Origin: Methylosinus sp. Ce-a6
Lineage (GTDB): Bacteria; Pseudomonadota; Alphaproteobacteria; Rhizobiales; Beijerinckiaceae
Reading direction: 5' to 3'
DNA length: 64,000 nt
NCBI RefSeq assembly: GCF_009811655.1
Contig: NZ_BGJX01000008.1
Span: 62,001-126,000, forward strand
Shown here one piece after another: positions 36,435-48,450 of the stretch. A program made the translations under genes and the position numbers. The notes beneath the pieces are model-generated. The model was given only the letters and a program-made list of their open reading frames with translations. It did no database searches and was not told the DNA's origin. Position 1 is the first letter of the stretch; every line of letters starts with the position of its first letter.

Positions 36435-37655
36435 TTACGCTCTCAGAATTTTGGCGACAGGATTGAGGCGCAGCCTGTACGCATCCGGCATGCCCGAGCC
36501 GAGCAGCGGACGCAGATAAAGTCGGAAGGCGTCAGTGACATCGGTTCCATCGGCGCTCAGGAACTCGTCCGGCATCACCTTGGTCTTGCCGGCGACCGCC
36601 TCCAGCGGCGTGAGCCGATAATCGACCGAGTAGAAGCCCGTGCGGTGAATCGTCACGGAGCCGTCGCGATCCCCCCACAGCGCGAACTGCACCGCCTTCT
36701 CGCCGACCTCGCGCGCCTCGCGCTGATCCACGTCGGAGACGCAGCCGACGAAGCTGCGCTGCACATAGCCGAAAGTGTCGGCGCGCACGCGCTTGAAGCC
36801 GAGCTTCGACTTGACGAGCTCGGTCAGCATGTCGGCGAGAGCGCCGCCGCCGAGGTGCACATTGCCATGCGCGTCCTTCTCCACCTGCTCGGCGAGCTTG
36901 ACCGCGATCGGCGTGTGCTTCTCGTCGCTGACGCCCTCGGAGACGGCGACGACGCAGCGCCCATATTTGTCCATCGTCGCTTTGACGTCGGCGAGGAAGC
37001 GCTCCGTGTCGAAGACGCGCTCGGGCACATAGATGAGATGCGGGCCGTCGTCCGGAAACTTCTTGCCGAGCGCGGAAGCGGCGGTGAGAAAGCCCGCATG
37101 GCGGCCCATCACCACGGCGATATAGACGCCGGGCAGCGCCCAATTGTCGAGATTGGCGCCGGCGAAGGCCTGCGCGACCCAGCGCGCCGCGGAGGGAAAG
37201 CCCGGCGTGTGATCGTTGATCATCAGATCATTGTCGATCGTCTTGGGAATATGCACGACGCGCAGCGGATAGCCGGCGCGCCCCGCCTCCTCCGAGACGA
37301 TGCGCACCGTGTCGGAGCTGTCATTGCCGCCCACATAGAAAAAGCAGCCGATCCGATGCGCGCGCAGCACCTCGAAGATCTGGTGGCAATATTTGAGATC
37401 CGGCTTGTCGCGCGTGGAGCCGAGCGCCGAGGAGGGAGTCTGCGCGACCATTTCGAGATTATGCGTCGTCTCTTGCGTCAGATCGACGAAGTCCTCGTCG
37501 ACGATGCCGCGCACGCCATGCAGCGCGCCATAGACGCGATCCACGCAGCGGAACTTGCGCGACTCGAGCACCGCGCCGACGAGCGACTGATTGATGACCG
37601 CGGTGGGGCCTCCGCCCTGCGCGATGAGGACTTTCGAGAAATCGATGTCGGACAC
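36435..37655 (-). CDS. pfp: pyrophosphate-dependent 6-phosphofructokinase
   Basis: A 406-residue phosphofructokinase. The start is GTG 37655 with AGGAG six bases upstream. The donor-specificity positions are those of PPi enzymes: GGND (Asp where ATP enzymes have Gly) and PKTIDND (Lys where ATP enzymes have Gly). Catalytic and sugar-binding blocks QGGGPTAVINQS and GRHAGFLTA are present. It interconverts fructose-6-phosphate and fructose-1,6-bisphosphate with PPi, reversibly. PPi-PFKs of this type have been described from methanotrophs. It is alone, next to secA. Confidence 0.93.
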   Translation of the reverse strand: MSDIDFSKVLIAQGGGPTAVINQSLVGAVLESRKFRCVDRVYGALHGVRGIVDEDFVDLTQETTHNLEMVAQTPSSALGSTRDKPDLKYCHQIFEVLRAHRIGCFFYVGGNDSSDTVRIVSEEAGRAGYPLRVVHIPKTIDNDLMINDHTPGFPSAARWVAQAFAGANLDNWALPGVYIAVVMGRHAGFLTAASALGKKFPDDGPHLIYVPERVFDTERFLADVKATMDKYGRCVVAVSEGVSDEKHTPIAVKLAEQVEKDAHGNVHLGGGALADMLTELVKSKLGFKRVRADTFGYVQRSFVGCVSDVDQREAREVGEKAVQFALWGDRDGSVTIHRTGFYSVDYRLTPLEAVAGKTKVMPDEFLSADGTDVTDAFRLYLRPLLGSGMPDAYRLRLNPVAKILRA

Positions 37656-37763
37656 GAGAGCTCCTATGCAAGGCAAATGGGTAGTCGGCAGTAGGCAGTG
37701 GCAAAAGCGCGCCGGAGCAGACGTGCGTCGGACTGCCGAGCGCCTATTGCCGACTGCCTCACA

Positions 37764-40589
<2,826 letters not shown>

Positions 40590-40819
40590 GCGCAAACCTT
40601 TCTAGATGAGCCCCGGGGAAGGGGCCGGCGGAGGCCGCCTTTTCGCACATGTTCCTTTCGATTTGCCAATTTCTTTTCGAAAGGCGCGCGCGGCCGCGCG
40701 CTCGCGCTCGCAGCGGCGGCGCGGCGACCGGGCGAGAGATAAGAGCCGCCAGAACCCTTGTCAATGTAAGGGAAAGCTTACCCGACAGGGCGGGTCAGCC
40801 TTTTGGAAACAATCACGAT

Positions 40820-41044
40820 TCATAAATCCATCGCGCCGGAGAGGACGTGCAGGACGACGACCGTCTCGTCCAAGACTTGATAGAAAATCAGATAATTGCC
40901 ATGGACCACCCGATGAATGCCGCTCGCTTCGTGACCAGGAAGGAGAGGATAGGCCAGCGGCGTCGCCGGAAGGGCGCGGCAGCGGGCCTCGAGATCGTCG
41001 ACAAAGATGAAAGCGCGCGCCTCGGCGGAGAAGGCGAGCTTCAT
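40820..41044 (-). CDS. parE: ParE/RelE-type toxin
   Basis: A 74-residue protein of the ParE/RelE fold (AEARAFIFVDDLEARC, then GIHRVVHGNYLIFYQVLDETVVVLHV). The toxin of type II TA modules acts on gyrase or mRNA; the exact target is not readable. It follows its antitoxin by a 4-bp overlap, the normal order for parDE. Confidence 0.82.
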   Translation of the reverse strand: MKLAFSAEARAFIFVDDLEARCRALPATPLAYPLLPGHEASGIHRVVHGNYLIFYQVLDETVVVLHVLSGAMDL

Positions 41045-41304
41045 TCGGAGCGTCGGCCCCCTGCGTCTCCATAGCGCGCGCGAAGTTCGGCGAAAACCTC
41101 GTCAGCGGAATGGATCCGGCCGGCGCGAGCGTCGGCGAGACCGCGCTGCAAAGCGACATCGAGCGCCGCCATTCGCTTATCGCGCTCTTCGATCAGCCGC
41201 ACGCCTTCGCGGATTACCTCGCTCCTGGAACGATAGCGGCCGCTCGACACCAGCCGATCGATGGCCCTCTCCAAGTCCCGCTCGAGTAGAACGCCGCTCG
41301 GCAT
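41041..41304 (-). CDS. parD: ParD-type antitoxin
   Basis: An 87-residue protein with a ribbon-helix-helix N-terminus (VSSGRYRSRSEVIREGVRLIEER) typical of ParD/CopG antitoxins, which bind DNA and repress the operon. The C-terminus is unstructured and would wrap the toxin. Together with the toxin it forms a small stability module between secA and the deacetylase gene. Confidence 0.85.
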   Translation of the reverse strand: MPSGVLLERDLERAIDRLVSSGRYRSRSEVIREGVRLIEERDKRMAALDVALQRGLADARAGRIHSADEVFAELRARYGDAGGRRSE

Positions 41305-41371
41305 AGCAGCTCTCCTTCATCGTCGGACTATGGCAAATCGGCCGAACTTTGCAAAGACGACCCCCCTCCCG

Positions 41372-42349
41372 TCACTCCGGCGCCTCCTCGATCCGCCGAA
41401 ACGGCAGGGGCAGCCGGCCCTGCTCCAGCAGTCTCGAGAATAGGCGCAGCCCCGCGGGCTCGTTGCCATTGGGGTGGACCAGCACGATCGAGCCGTCGCG
41501 GGGCGCCGGCGAAAGCACGAGCCAGGCGTCCGCGCCGAGCGCGATCAAATGGCGGCGGCGCAGCTTCTCCATCAGCCGCGCGTCGGCGACGAGGCCGGGA
41601 AAGCGGAAAAACGCCGAAGGCGTCGCCCCGCGCTCGATCAAAAGCTTTTCCACCCGCAAGATTTCGGCGTCGAGATCGACGCCCGGCCGCAGCAGATAAT
41701 TCTGCGCATCGGCGAGGCGCGGAGCGTAAGGGTGGCTGTAGGAATGGCCGACCCAGGCGATCCGCAGCGATCCGCTCGCCGCCTCGCTCATCAGCCAGTC
41801 GAAATCCGCGCCGTGCCGCTCGAGCCAGAGGCCGGACACGGAGAGCGCCAGCGGCGCGCCGGGCGCGACATCGGCGAGGCTGCGCAGAAAGTCGCGGTCG
41901 AGCGGCCGCCGGCTCGGGCAGAGATCGCCGGTGAGATAGGAGCCCGCCCCTGCCCCATGGCCGAGACCGGCGCTGATCGAGAGGCTGCGCCCGGAGGCGA
42001 CGAGACGCGGCTCGTCCGGAGCGCCGGGCCGCGGCCGCAGCGCGCGCATGAAGCGCGTCTCCTGTTGAGCCTCCTCCGTCGTCTCGAGGCAGCGCCATGC
42101 GCTCTCGGGCTCGAGGCTCGTCTCCAGCGTCGCCGGATCGACCGTGAGCGCGATTCGTTCGCCGTCGAGCCGCATGCGGCGGATGGCGAGGCGCGTCTCG
42201 CCGGAGGGCCCATGGCATTCCAGAAAGACAGGCCGATAATCCGCTACGCGGCGCGCCGCCTCGCGCGCCTCGACGCGAGGGGCGATTGCGGCGAGGGCGG
42301 CGAGCGCCCAGAATGAGATCGTCGCGTTGCTTCGCGGGGGATGGCGCAT
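41372..42349 (-). CDS. secreted polysaccharide deacetylase-family protein
   Basis: A 325-residue exported protein (signal peptide with Ala-rich core, cleavage near residue 30). It contains LTGDLCPSRRPLDRDF, SVSGLWLERHG, the H-x3-H pair in WVGHSYSHPY and FFRFPGLV, matching a NodB-like polysaccharide deacetylase group. The classical DD metal motif is not visible, so catalysis is uncertain. Its start codon shares the CATG of the divergent GNAT gene, so the promoters must lie within each other's coding sequence. Confidence 0.75.
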   Translation of the reverse strand: MRHPPRSNATISFWALAALAAIAPRVEAREAARRVADYRPVFLECHGPSGETRLAIRRMRLDGERIALTVDPATLETSLEPESAWRCLETTEEAQQETRFMRALRPRPGAPDEPRLVASGRSLSISAGLGHGAGAGSYLTGDLCPSRRPLDRDFLRSLADVAPGAPLALSVSGLWLERHGADFDWLMSEAASGSLRIAWVGHSYSHPYAPRLADAQNYLLRPGVDLDAEILRVEKLLIERGATPSAFFRFPGLVADARLMEKLRRRHLIALGADAWLVLSPAPRDGSIVLVHPNGNEPAGLRLFSRLLEQGRLPLPFRRIEEAPE

Positions 42350-42821
42350 GACCGAGAAAACTCCTCCCCAAAAAGACCCTGACGGGAAATCCCCGCGGGA
42401 AACGCTTTCGGTCGTCTTCCACGATCTCGCCCGCGAGAGCCCGGCCGTCGCGGCGGCGCTCGGCGGCGAGCTCGCCGCCCGTTTCCGCCCCCGCGACGAG
42501 GCGCCCTACTCCATCATCGCCCATGACGACGCCGGCGCGCTGATCGGCGGGCTCAACGGCGTCTTCCATTGGCGCTGGCTCTATATAAGGCATTTGTGGG
42601 TCTCGCCCGAGCGCCGCGGCATAGGCCTCGGCACGGCGCTGCTGCGGCGCGCCGAGAGCGAGGCCCGCTCGCGCGACTGCCTCGGCCTCTATATCGACAG
42701 TTTCGACCCTCGCGCCGCTCGCCTCTATGAGAGATTCGGCTTCGTCCGATTCGGCGAGATCGCCGATTTTCCACTCGGCCATAGCCGCATGTTCTTCTCC
42801 AAGAGGCTCGAGCCCGCATGA
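42348..42821 (+). CDS. GNAT-family N-acetyltransferase
   Basis: A 157-residue acetyltransferase. RHLWVSPERRGIGLGTALLRRAE is the acetyl-CoA-binding motif and ARLYERFGFVRFGE the C-terminal strand. Starts at the ATG shared, in reverse, with the divergent deacetylase. It overlaps the following alcohol dehydrogenase by ATGA. Substrate unknown. Confidence 0.88.
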   Translation: MTEKTPPQKDPDGKSPRETLSVVFHDLARESPAVAAALGGELAARFRPRDEAPYSIIAHDDAGALIGGLNGVFHWRWLYIRHLWVSPERRGIGLGTALLRRAESEARSRDCLGLYIDSFDPRAARLYERFGFVRFGEIADFPLGHSRMFFSKRLEPA

Positions 42822-43816
42822 GCGCGCCGGAAATGACGGCCATGGCGCTGCGCCGGCCGCGGACGCCGCTCGCGGCCGAGCGCCGGCCCCTGCCCCGTCC
42901 GGATTCAGGCGAATTGCTGCTCGAGGTCGAGGCCTGCGGCGTCTGCCGCACCGATCTCCATGTCGTCGACGGCGAGCTCGAGCATCCGAAGCTGCCCATC
43001 GTTCCGGGCCATGAGATCGTCGGCCGCGTGATGGAGATCGGCGCGGGCGTCACGGGATTCGCGATCGGCGAGCGCGTCGGCGTTCCCTGGCTCGGCCACA
43101 CCTGCGGCGCCTGCCCCTATTGCGCGAGCGGACATGAGAATCTCTGCGACGATCCGCTCTTCACCGGCTACACGCGCGACGGCGGCTATGCGACTCATAC
43201 GGTCGCCGACGCCTCCTATTGCTTTTTGCTTCCGCGAGAGGGCGACGCCGCGACGCTGGCGCCGCTGCTCTGCGCCGGCCTCATCGGCTGGCGCTCGCTG
43301 AAAATGACGGGCGAAGCGCGGAACGTCGGCGTCTACGGCTTCGGCGCCGCGGCGCATATCATCGCGCAGGTCGCGATCGCGCGCGGGCGGCGCATCTTCG
43401 CCTTTGTGCGGCCGGGGGACGAGAGGGCGCGCGATTTCGCGCTCTCGCTCGGCGCCGTCTGGGCCGGCGGCTCCGACGAGGCGCCGCCCGAGACGCTCGA
43501 TGCGGCGATCATCTTCGCGCCCGTCGGCGCCCTCGTCCCGCGCGCGCTCTCGGCGCTGCGCAAGGGCGGGATCGTCGTCTGCGGCGGCATTCACATGAGC
43601 GACATTCCCTCTTTTCCCTATTCGCTGCTGTGGGAGGAGCGTCGGATCGCCTCGGTCGCCAATCTCACCCGCGACGACGCGCGCGAGTTTCTGGCGCTCG
43701 CTCGCCAGCTCGGCGTCGATGCGCATGTCGTGCGCTATCCTCTCGCCGCGGCCAATGAGGCGCTCGCGGATTTGCGCGAGGGGCGCCTGCAAGGCGCGGC
43801 GGTGCTGTTGCCGTGA
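42818..43816 (+). CDS. zinc-dependent alcohol dehydrogenase
   Basis: A 332-residue medium-chain dehydrogenase. The catalytic zinc site GHE (PIVPGHEIVGRV) and cysteine ACGVCRTDLH, the structural zinc cysteines (CGACPYCASGHENLC) and the VYGFGAAAHIIAQVA Rossmann loop are present. It oxidises alcohols or reduces aldehydes with NAD(P). It is translationally coupled to the GNAT gene. The substrate is not known. Confidence 0.9.
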   Translation: MSAPEMTAMALRRPRTPLAAERRPLPRPDSGELLLEVEACGVCRTDLHVVDGELEHPKLPIVPGHEIVGRVMEIGAGVTGFAIGERVGVPWLGHTCGACPYCASGHENLCDDPLFTGYTRDGGYATHTVADASYCFLLPREGDAATLAPLLCAGLIGWRSLKMTGEARNVGVYGFGAAAHIIAQVAIARGRRIFAFVRPGDERARDFALSLGAVWAGGSDEAPPETLDAAIIFAPVGALVPRALSALRKGGIVVCGGIHMSDIPSFPYSLLWEERRIASVANLTRDDAREFLALARQLGVDAHVVRYPLAAANEALADLREGRLQGAAVLLP

Positions 43817-43817
43817 G

Positions 43818-43948
43818 CGCCCCCTCCCCGGCCCTCCCCCGCCTGCGGCGGGAGAGGGAGACGCCGACGATCGGCGTCTCGCGGCGGCTCGATGAAGCGC
43901 GCAGCCTACCCCCTCTCCCGCGCAGCGGGGGAAGGCTGGGGAGGGGGC
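43818..43948. repeat. paired-hairpin dispersed repeat, overlaps the kinase stop
   Basis: CCCTCCCCCGC/GCGGGAGAGGG-like palindromes near 43833-43858 and 43909-43935 flank an inner palindrome (ACGCCGA/TCGGCGT at 43861-43877). The minus-strand kinase gene ends inside it. Confidence 0.8.
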
Positions 43949-45450
43949 GTCAGCGCCGCTATCTCCTCGGCGACCACATCCGTCTCTCGCGAAGCGTCGA
44001 TGCGCATCCACCGCAGCGCGCCGAGATCGTAATTGCGCTGCCGCGCCGCGATCTCCTGCGTCGCATCCGACACATCGCCCTTGCGCGCGCCGACGCGCGA
44101 AACGCACAGCGACGCATCGGCCTCGAGCCAAAAGCCGGCGAAGGGAATGCCCGCGCCACGCGCCGCCGCCTCCAGCGCATCGCGCTCGCTTTCGCGCGCA
44201 TAGACGGCGTCGACGATGACAGGCCAGCCGAAAGCGGCGACGCGCAGCGCCTCGCTCTGCATCGACTCATAGACCTTTGCGGAAACGGCGACAGTGTAAG
44301 CCTCCTGCGGCAGAGGCGACGTCGGCGCGACGCCGAAGAGCTTCTTGCGCAGCCGATCGCTGTTGAGCGTGCGCGCGCCGGGCGCCGCGCCGAGAAGCGG
44401 CGCCAGCGCCGCCGCGACGCTCGACTTGCCCGAGCCGCTCAGGCCGCCGATGGCGACGATGCGCGGCGCCGCGGGTCGAAGCAGAGCGCGAGCGAGATCG
44501 AAATAATCGCGCGTCTCTCTGTTCAGCGCCGCATGATCGGCGTCGGCGTCGAGCGCGCGCGCGGCCGCGACATCGGCGCGGATGGCGGCGCGCAGCGCCA
44601 TGAAGAAGGGCAGCAGCGGCAAGCCGTCCGCCTCGTCGCGCTGATCGAGATAGCGATTGAGCGCGAAGGCGGCGAGCGCGTCCAGCCCGCGCCGGCGCAG
44701 ATCCATGATTAGAAAGGCGAGATCGTAGAGAATGTCGATCGTCGCCAGCGCATCGGAGAATTCGATGCAGTCGAAAGGCGTCGGCTCGCCGTCGACGAGG
44801 CAGATATTGCGCAAGGTGAGATCGCCGTGGCAGCGCCGCACTTTGCCGGCGTCGCGCCGATGATCGATGAGCGCGCCATGCGTCTGCGCCGCGCTCCGCA
44901 GATCGTCGGCGAGCGCGCGCCGCTCCTCTGCGGAAACAACGGCCGATTTGGCGAGCGAGCAGGCTTCGCCGAGATCGAGCAGAGAGGCCATGACCGCCGC
45001 GCCGCCGCGGCCCGCGACCACTTCCGCGCCATCGTGAAACAGCGCGACGCGCTCGGCGAGCCGCTCGACGAGCGGCGCCGAGAGACGGCCGGCGACGGCG
45101 AGATTGTCGAGGAGATCGTCCTCCTCGAAACGCCGCATCTCGACGACGGCGTCGACGAGCTCCCCCTCGCCGTCGAAGGCAAGCGCGCCGTCGTCCCCGC
45201 GCGTGACGCGTCGCACGGCGAGATAGAGCCGCGGCGCCGTGCGGCGGTTGAGCGCGACTTCGCGCTCGCACATCGCCAGTCGAATCTGTGGCGTATGGAA
45301 ATCGAGATAGGGAAAGACGACATCGCGCTTGAGCTTATAGGCGCGCTCCTTCGTCAGCACGACGATCGAGATATGGGTGACGATCGTCTGCGCGTCCTCG
45401 CCCTGCGCCATGAGAAAACGAACGGTCTCGTCCTGCGCGCCGAATGTCAT
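43906..45450 (-). CDS. bifunctional aminoglycoside-phosphotransferase-like/P-loop kinase
   Basis: A 514-residue two-domain protein. Residues 1-320 resemble an APH-type kinase (RCHGDLTLRNICL, with catalytic Asp, then FDCIEFSD); residues about 340-500 hold a P-loop kinase/AAA domain (IGGLSGSGKSSVAAAL, Walker A). Such fusions are common in Rhizobiales but uncharacterised. The last residues TPPPQPSPAARERG come from an overlapping dispersed repeat. The start ATG 45450 is chosen because a longer frame upstream is repeat sequence. Confidence 0.85.
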   Translation of the reverse strand: MTFGAQDETVRFLMAQGEDAQTIVTHISIVVLTKERAYKLKRDVVFPYLDFHTPQIRLAMCEREVALNRRTAPRLYLAVRRVTRGDDGALAFDGEGELVDAVVEMRRFEEDDLLDNLAVAGRLSAPLVERLAERVALFHDGAEVVAGRGGAAVMASLLDLGEACSLAKSAVVSAEERRALADDLRSAAQTHGALIDHRRDAGKVRRCHGDLTLRNICLVDGEPTPFDCIEFSDALATIDILYDLAFLIMDLRRRGLDALAAFALNRYLDQRDEADGLPLLPFFMALRAAIRADVAAARALDADADHAALNRETRDYFDLARALLRPAAPRIVAIGGLSGSGKSSVAAALAPLLGAAPGARTLNSDRLRKKLFGVAPTSPLPQEAYTVAVSAKVYESMQSEALRVAAFGWPVIVDAVYARESERDALEAAARGAGIPFAGFWLEADASLCVSRVGARKGDVSDATQEIAARQRNYDLGALRWMRIDASRETDVVAEEIAALTPPPQPSPAARERG

Positions 45451-45485
45451 GGGACAAAGCCCTCCGACGCCACGCAGAACGCGCG

Positions 45486-45704
45486 CCCCTTCTCCCGCCT
45501 GCGGGAGAAGGTGGCCCCGCCATAGGGCGTCCGAAAGGACGCCCGTCGCAAGCGCCGGGCTAATGGCGGGATCGGATGAGGGCCGACGGCGGAATTCGAA
45601 TCCTTCATCGCTGGCGCGCATTTCATCGATGTCGCGGGCAATGGCGACGAGCCCTCATCCGACCCGGCTACGCCGGGCCACCTTCTCCCGCAGGCGGGAG
45701 AAGG
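45486..45704. repeat. paired-hairpin dispersed repeat
   Basis: Palindromes CCTTCTCCCGC/GCGGGAGAAGG at about 45488-45512 and 45681-45704 flank inner pieces of GGATGAGGGCCGAC/CCCTCATCC in inverted order. Lies between the kinase start and the mgtA stop, with no gene inside. Confidence 0.8.
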
Positions 45705-45724
45705 AGTCGCGCACGATGATTCCA

Positions 45725-48334
45725 TCACATCCCCCATCTCTTCACGAACCAGCTCTTCACGAGATGCGCGAGCACGCAATAGGCGAGGAGGAAGGAGAAT
45801 ATCGCCGGCCAATAGAGCGGCGGCAGCGGCGTGAAGCCGAAGACGCCGGCGATCGGCGAAAAGGGCAGCGCCGCGCCGAAGAGACAGACGACGAGCGTCG
45901 TCAGCATCAGCGCATTGCTCGCCCGACTCTGGATGAAGGGAACCCGCGCCGTGCGGATGACATGGATGATGAGCGTCTGCGTCAGCAGCGATTCGACGAA
46001 CCAGCCGCTCTGAAACAGAGACGGATCGGTCCAGGCGCCGAAGGCGTAGATCATCAGCGCGAAGGTCGCATAATCGAAGATGGAGCTGATCGGCCCGACG
46101 ACAGTCACGAATTTGGCGATATTGTCTATGTCCCAACGGCGCGGCTTCTCGAGATATTCCTTATCCACATTGTCGGTGGGGATCGTCGTCTGCGAAAAAT
46201 CATAGAGCAGATTATTGGTGAGCACTTGAATGGGCGTCATCGGCAGGAAGGGCAGAAACATGCTCGCGCCGAGCACGCTGAACATATTGCCGAAGTTCGA
46301 GCTCGCGCCCATCTTGATATATTTGGTGATGTTGGCGAACACTTTGCGGCCCTCGAGCACGCCGTCGCCGAGCACGGCGAGGCTCTTCTCGAGCAAGATG
46401 ATATCGGCCGATTCCTTGGCGATGTCGACGGCCGTGTCGACGGAAATGCCGACATCCGCCGCCTTCAGCGCCGGCCCGTCGTTTATGCCGTCGCCGAGAT
46501 AGCCGACGACATGGCCCTTGCGATGCAGCGCATCGATGACGCGCGCCTTTTGCGGCGGCGAGAGCTTGGCGAAGACGCTCGCCTCATCGGCGAGAGCGGA
46601 CAATTCCTCGTCGCTCATCCGCTCGATCTCCGAGCCGAGCGCGACGCGCCCCACCGAAAGGCCGACGTCCTTGCAGATCTTGCGCGTCACTATCTCGTTG
46701 TCGCCGGTCAGTATCTTCACCGCGACGCCGGATTTTTCGAGCGCCGCTATGGCCGGCGCGGCGCTCTCCTTGGGCGGATCGAGAAAAGCGATATAGCCGA
46801 GCAGCGTCAGCGCGCTCTCGTCGGCGACAGAAAAGCTCGCCTGTTCTTGCGGCAGCTCTTTGTAGGCGACCGCGACGACACGGAACCCGTCGGCGTTCAG
46901 CTCCTCCGTCTCGCGCTGCGCCGCCTCGAGATGCGAAGGATCGAGCGCGCCGCAATCCGTCGCGGTCTCGTAGCGCGACGAAATGGCGAAGAGCTCCTCC
47001 ACCGCACCCTTGCAGATGAGGAGATGCGGCCCGTCGTCGCGGCGCACCACCACCGAGAGCCGCCGCCGCTCGAAATCGAAGGGAATTTCGTCGATCTTCT
47101 CGAAAGCGTGATCGGGACGCAGCGCGCTCGCCAATTCGTGATGCTCGAGCACGGCGCGATCCAGCAGATTTTTCAACCCCGATTGAAAATGGCTGTTGAG
47201 AAAAGCGAATTCGAGCACGCGGTCCGAATCCTCGCCGAAAATATCCAGATGCCGCTTCAATATGATGCGGTCCTGCGTCAGCGTGCCGGTCTTGTCGGTG
47301 CAGAGCACATCCATCGCGCCGAAATTCTGGATGGCGTTCAATCGCTTCACGATCACTTTCTTGCGGGCGATGGCGATCGCGCCCTTGGCGAGATTGACCG
47401 TCACGATCATCGGCAGCATTTCGGGCGTGAGGCCCACCGCCACCGAGACGGCGAAGAGCAGCGCCTGCAGCCAGTCTCCCTTGGTCACGCCATTGATGAT
47501 GAAGACGGCAGGGGCCATCACCGCCATGAAGCCGATCATCAGCAGCGTGAATCGCGTCACGCCCTTGTCGAAGCTCGTCTCGACGCGCGCGCCGGCCATT
47601 TTGTCGGCGAGCGCGCCGAGAGCGGTGCGCCGCCCCGTCTCCACCACGACGCCGGTGGCGTAGCCGCTCACCACATTGGCGCCCATCAGCGCGATATTGC
47701 GCGCGGCGAATGGATCGCTCGCGGGCTCGGCATGGGCGAATTTCTCCACCGGCATGGATTCGCCGGTCAGCGCCGATTGATTGACGAAAAGGTCTTTCGC
47801 CTCGAGCAGGCGCAGATCGGCGGGGATCATATCGCCGGCGGAAAGGCGCACGATGTCGCCCGGCGCGAGGCGCTCGATCGGCTCCTCGACGAAACCGTCC
47901 GGCGTATGCGCGCCCGGCCGGCGCACGGAGGCGTGCGTGCGCACCATGGCCTGCAGGCGCGCCGCCGCCTCGTTGGAGCGATGCTCCTGAAAGAAGGCGA
48001 GGCCGACGCTCAGCACGACCATCGCCGCGATGACGACGGATGCGCGCAGATCGCCGAGCGCGTAGGATACGACAGCGAGCGAGAGCAGCAGAGCGTTCAA
48101 CGGATTCTTGGCGCGGCCGGCGAGCTCGCGCATGAGGCTCGGACGCCTTTCGCGGGCGATGCGATTGAGCCCGACGCGCCGGAGCCTCAGCGCCGCGGCG
48201 CGCACGGCCAATCCGGACGGCGAGGTTTTCAGGCGCCGGAGCGTCTCCTCGCCTGTTTCCTCCGCCGAGCGCAAGAGCTCGTCGTCGTGACCTCTCTCGT
48301 GGCGCAGGCGCGGCGGCGAAAATCGCTGGTTCAT
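45725..48334 (-). CDS. mgtA: magnesium-translocating P-type ATPase
   Basis: An 869-residue P-type ATPase. The TGES actuator loop (SALTGESMPVE), the DKTGTLT phosphorylation site and the GDGINDGPAL motif define the family, and IPFDFERRRLSVVV and the TNNLLYDFSQTTIPTDNVD membrane part fit MgtA/MgtB. It imports Mg2+ when scarce. The start ATG 48334 is preferred over frames further upstream. Upstream 116 bp shows no clear riboswitch. Confidence 0.96.
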   Translation of the reverse strand: MNQRFSPPRLRHERGHDDELLRSAEETGEETLRRLKTSPSGLAVRAAALRLRRVGLNRIARERRPSLMRELAGRAKNPLNALLLSLAVVSYALGDLRASVVIAAMVVLSVGLAFFQEHRSNEAAARLQAMVRTHASVRRPGAHTPDGFVEEPIERLAPGDIVRLSAGDMIPADLRLLEAKDLFVNQSALTGESMPVEKFAHAEPASDPFAARNIALMGANVVSGYATGVVVETGRRTALGALADKMAGARVETSFDKGVTRFTLLMIGFMAVMAPAVFIINGVTKGDWLQALLFAVSVAVGLTPEMLPMIVTVNLAKGAIAIARKKVIVKRLNAIQNFGAMDVLCTDKTGTLTQDRIILKRHLDIFGEDSDRVLEFAFLNSHFQSGLKNLLDRAVLEHHELASALRPDHAFEKIDEIPFDFERRRLSVVVRRDDGPHLLICKGAVEELFAISSRYETATDCGALDPSHLEAAQRETEELNADGFRVVAVAYKELPQEQASFSVADESALTLLGYIAFLDPPKESAAPAIAALEKSGVAVKILTGDNEIVTRKICKDVGLSVGRVALGSEIERMSDEELSALADEASVFAKLSPPQKARVIDALHRKGHVVGYLGDGINDGPALKAADVGISVDTAVDIAKESADIILLEKSLAVLGDGVLEGRKVFANITKYIKMGASSNFGNMFSVLGASMFLPFLPMTPIQVLTNNLLYDFSQTTIPTDNVDKEYLEKPRRWDIDNIAKFVTVVGPISSIFDYATFALMIYAFGAWTDPSLFQSGWFVESLLTQTLIIHVIRTARVPFIQSRASNALMLTTLVVCLFGAALPFSPIAGVFGFTPLPPLYWPAIFSFLLAYCVLAHLVKSWFVKRWGM

Positions 48335-48450
48335 CTCTTGCTGAATCCCGATTCGGGCGAGGAGCGAAAGGATCGAAGCTGTTTCATCATGGTCCGGCAA
48401 GAGGGCGCGATGTCGCTTCGCTATCAAGCTCAGGTCACGCTTTGTTAACG

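Noticed and set aside
45377..48448. A 1023-codon plus-strand frame antisense to mgtA
   Set aside because: Antisense to a full P-type ATPase; crosses repeat DNA and has no recognisable domains.
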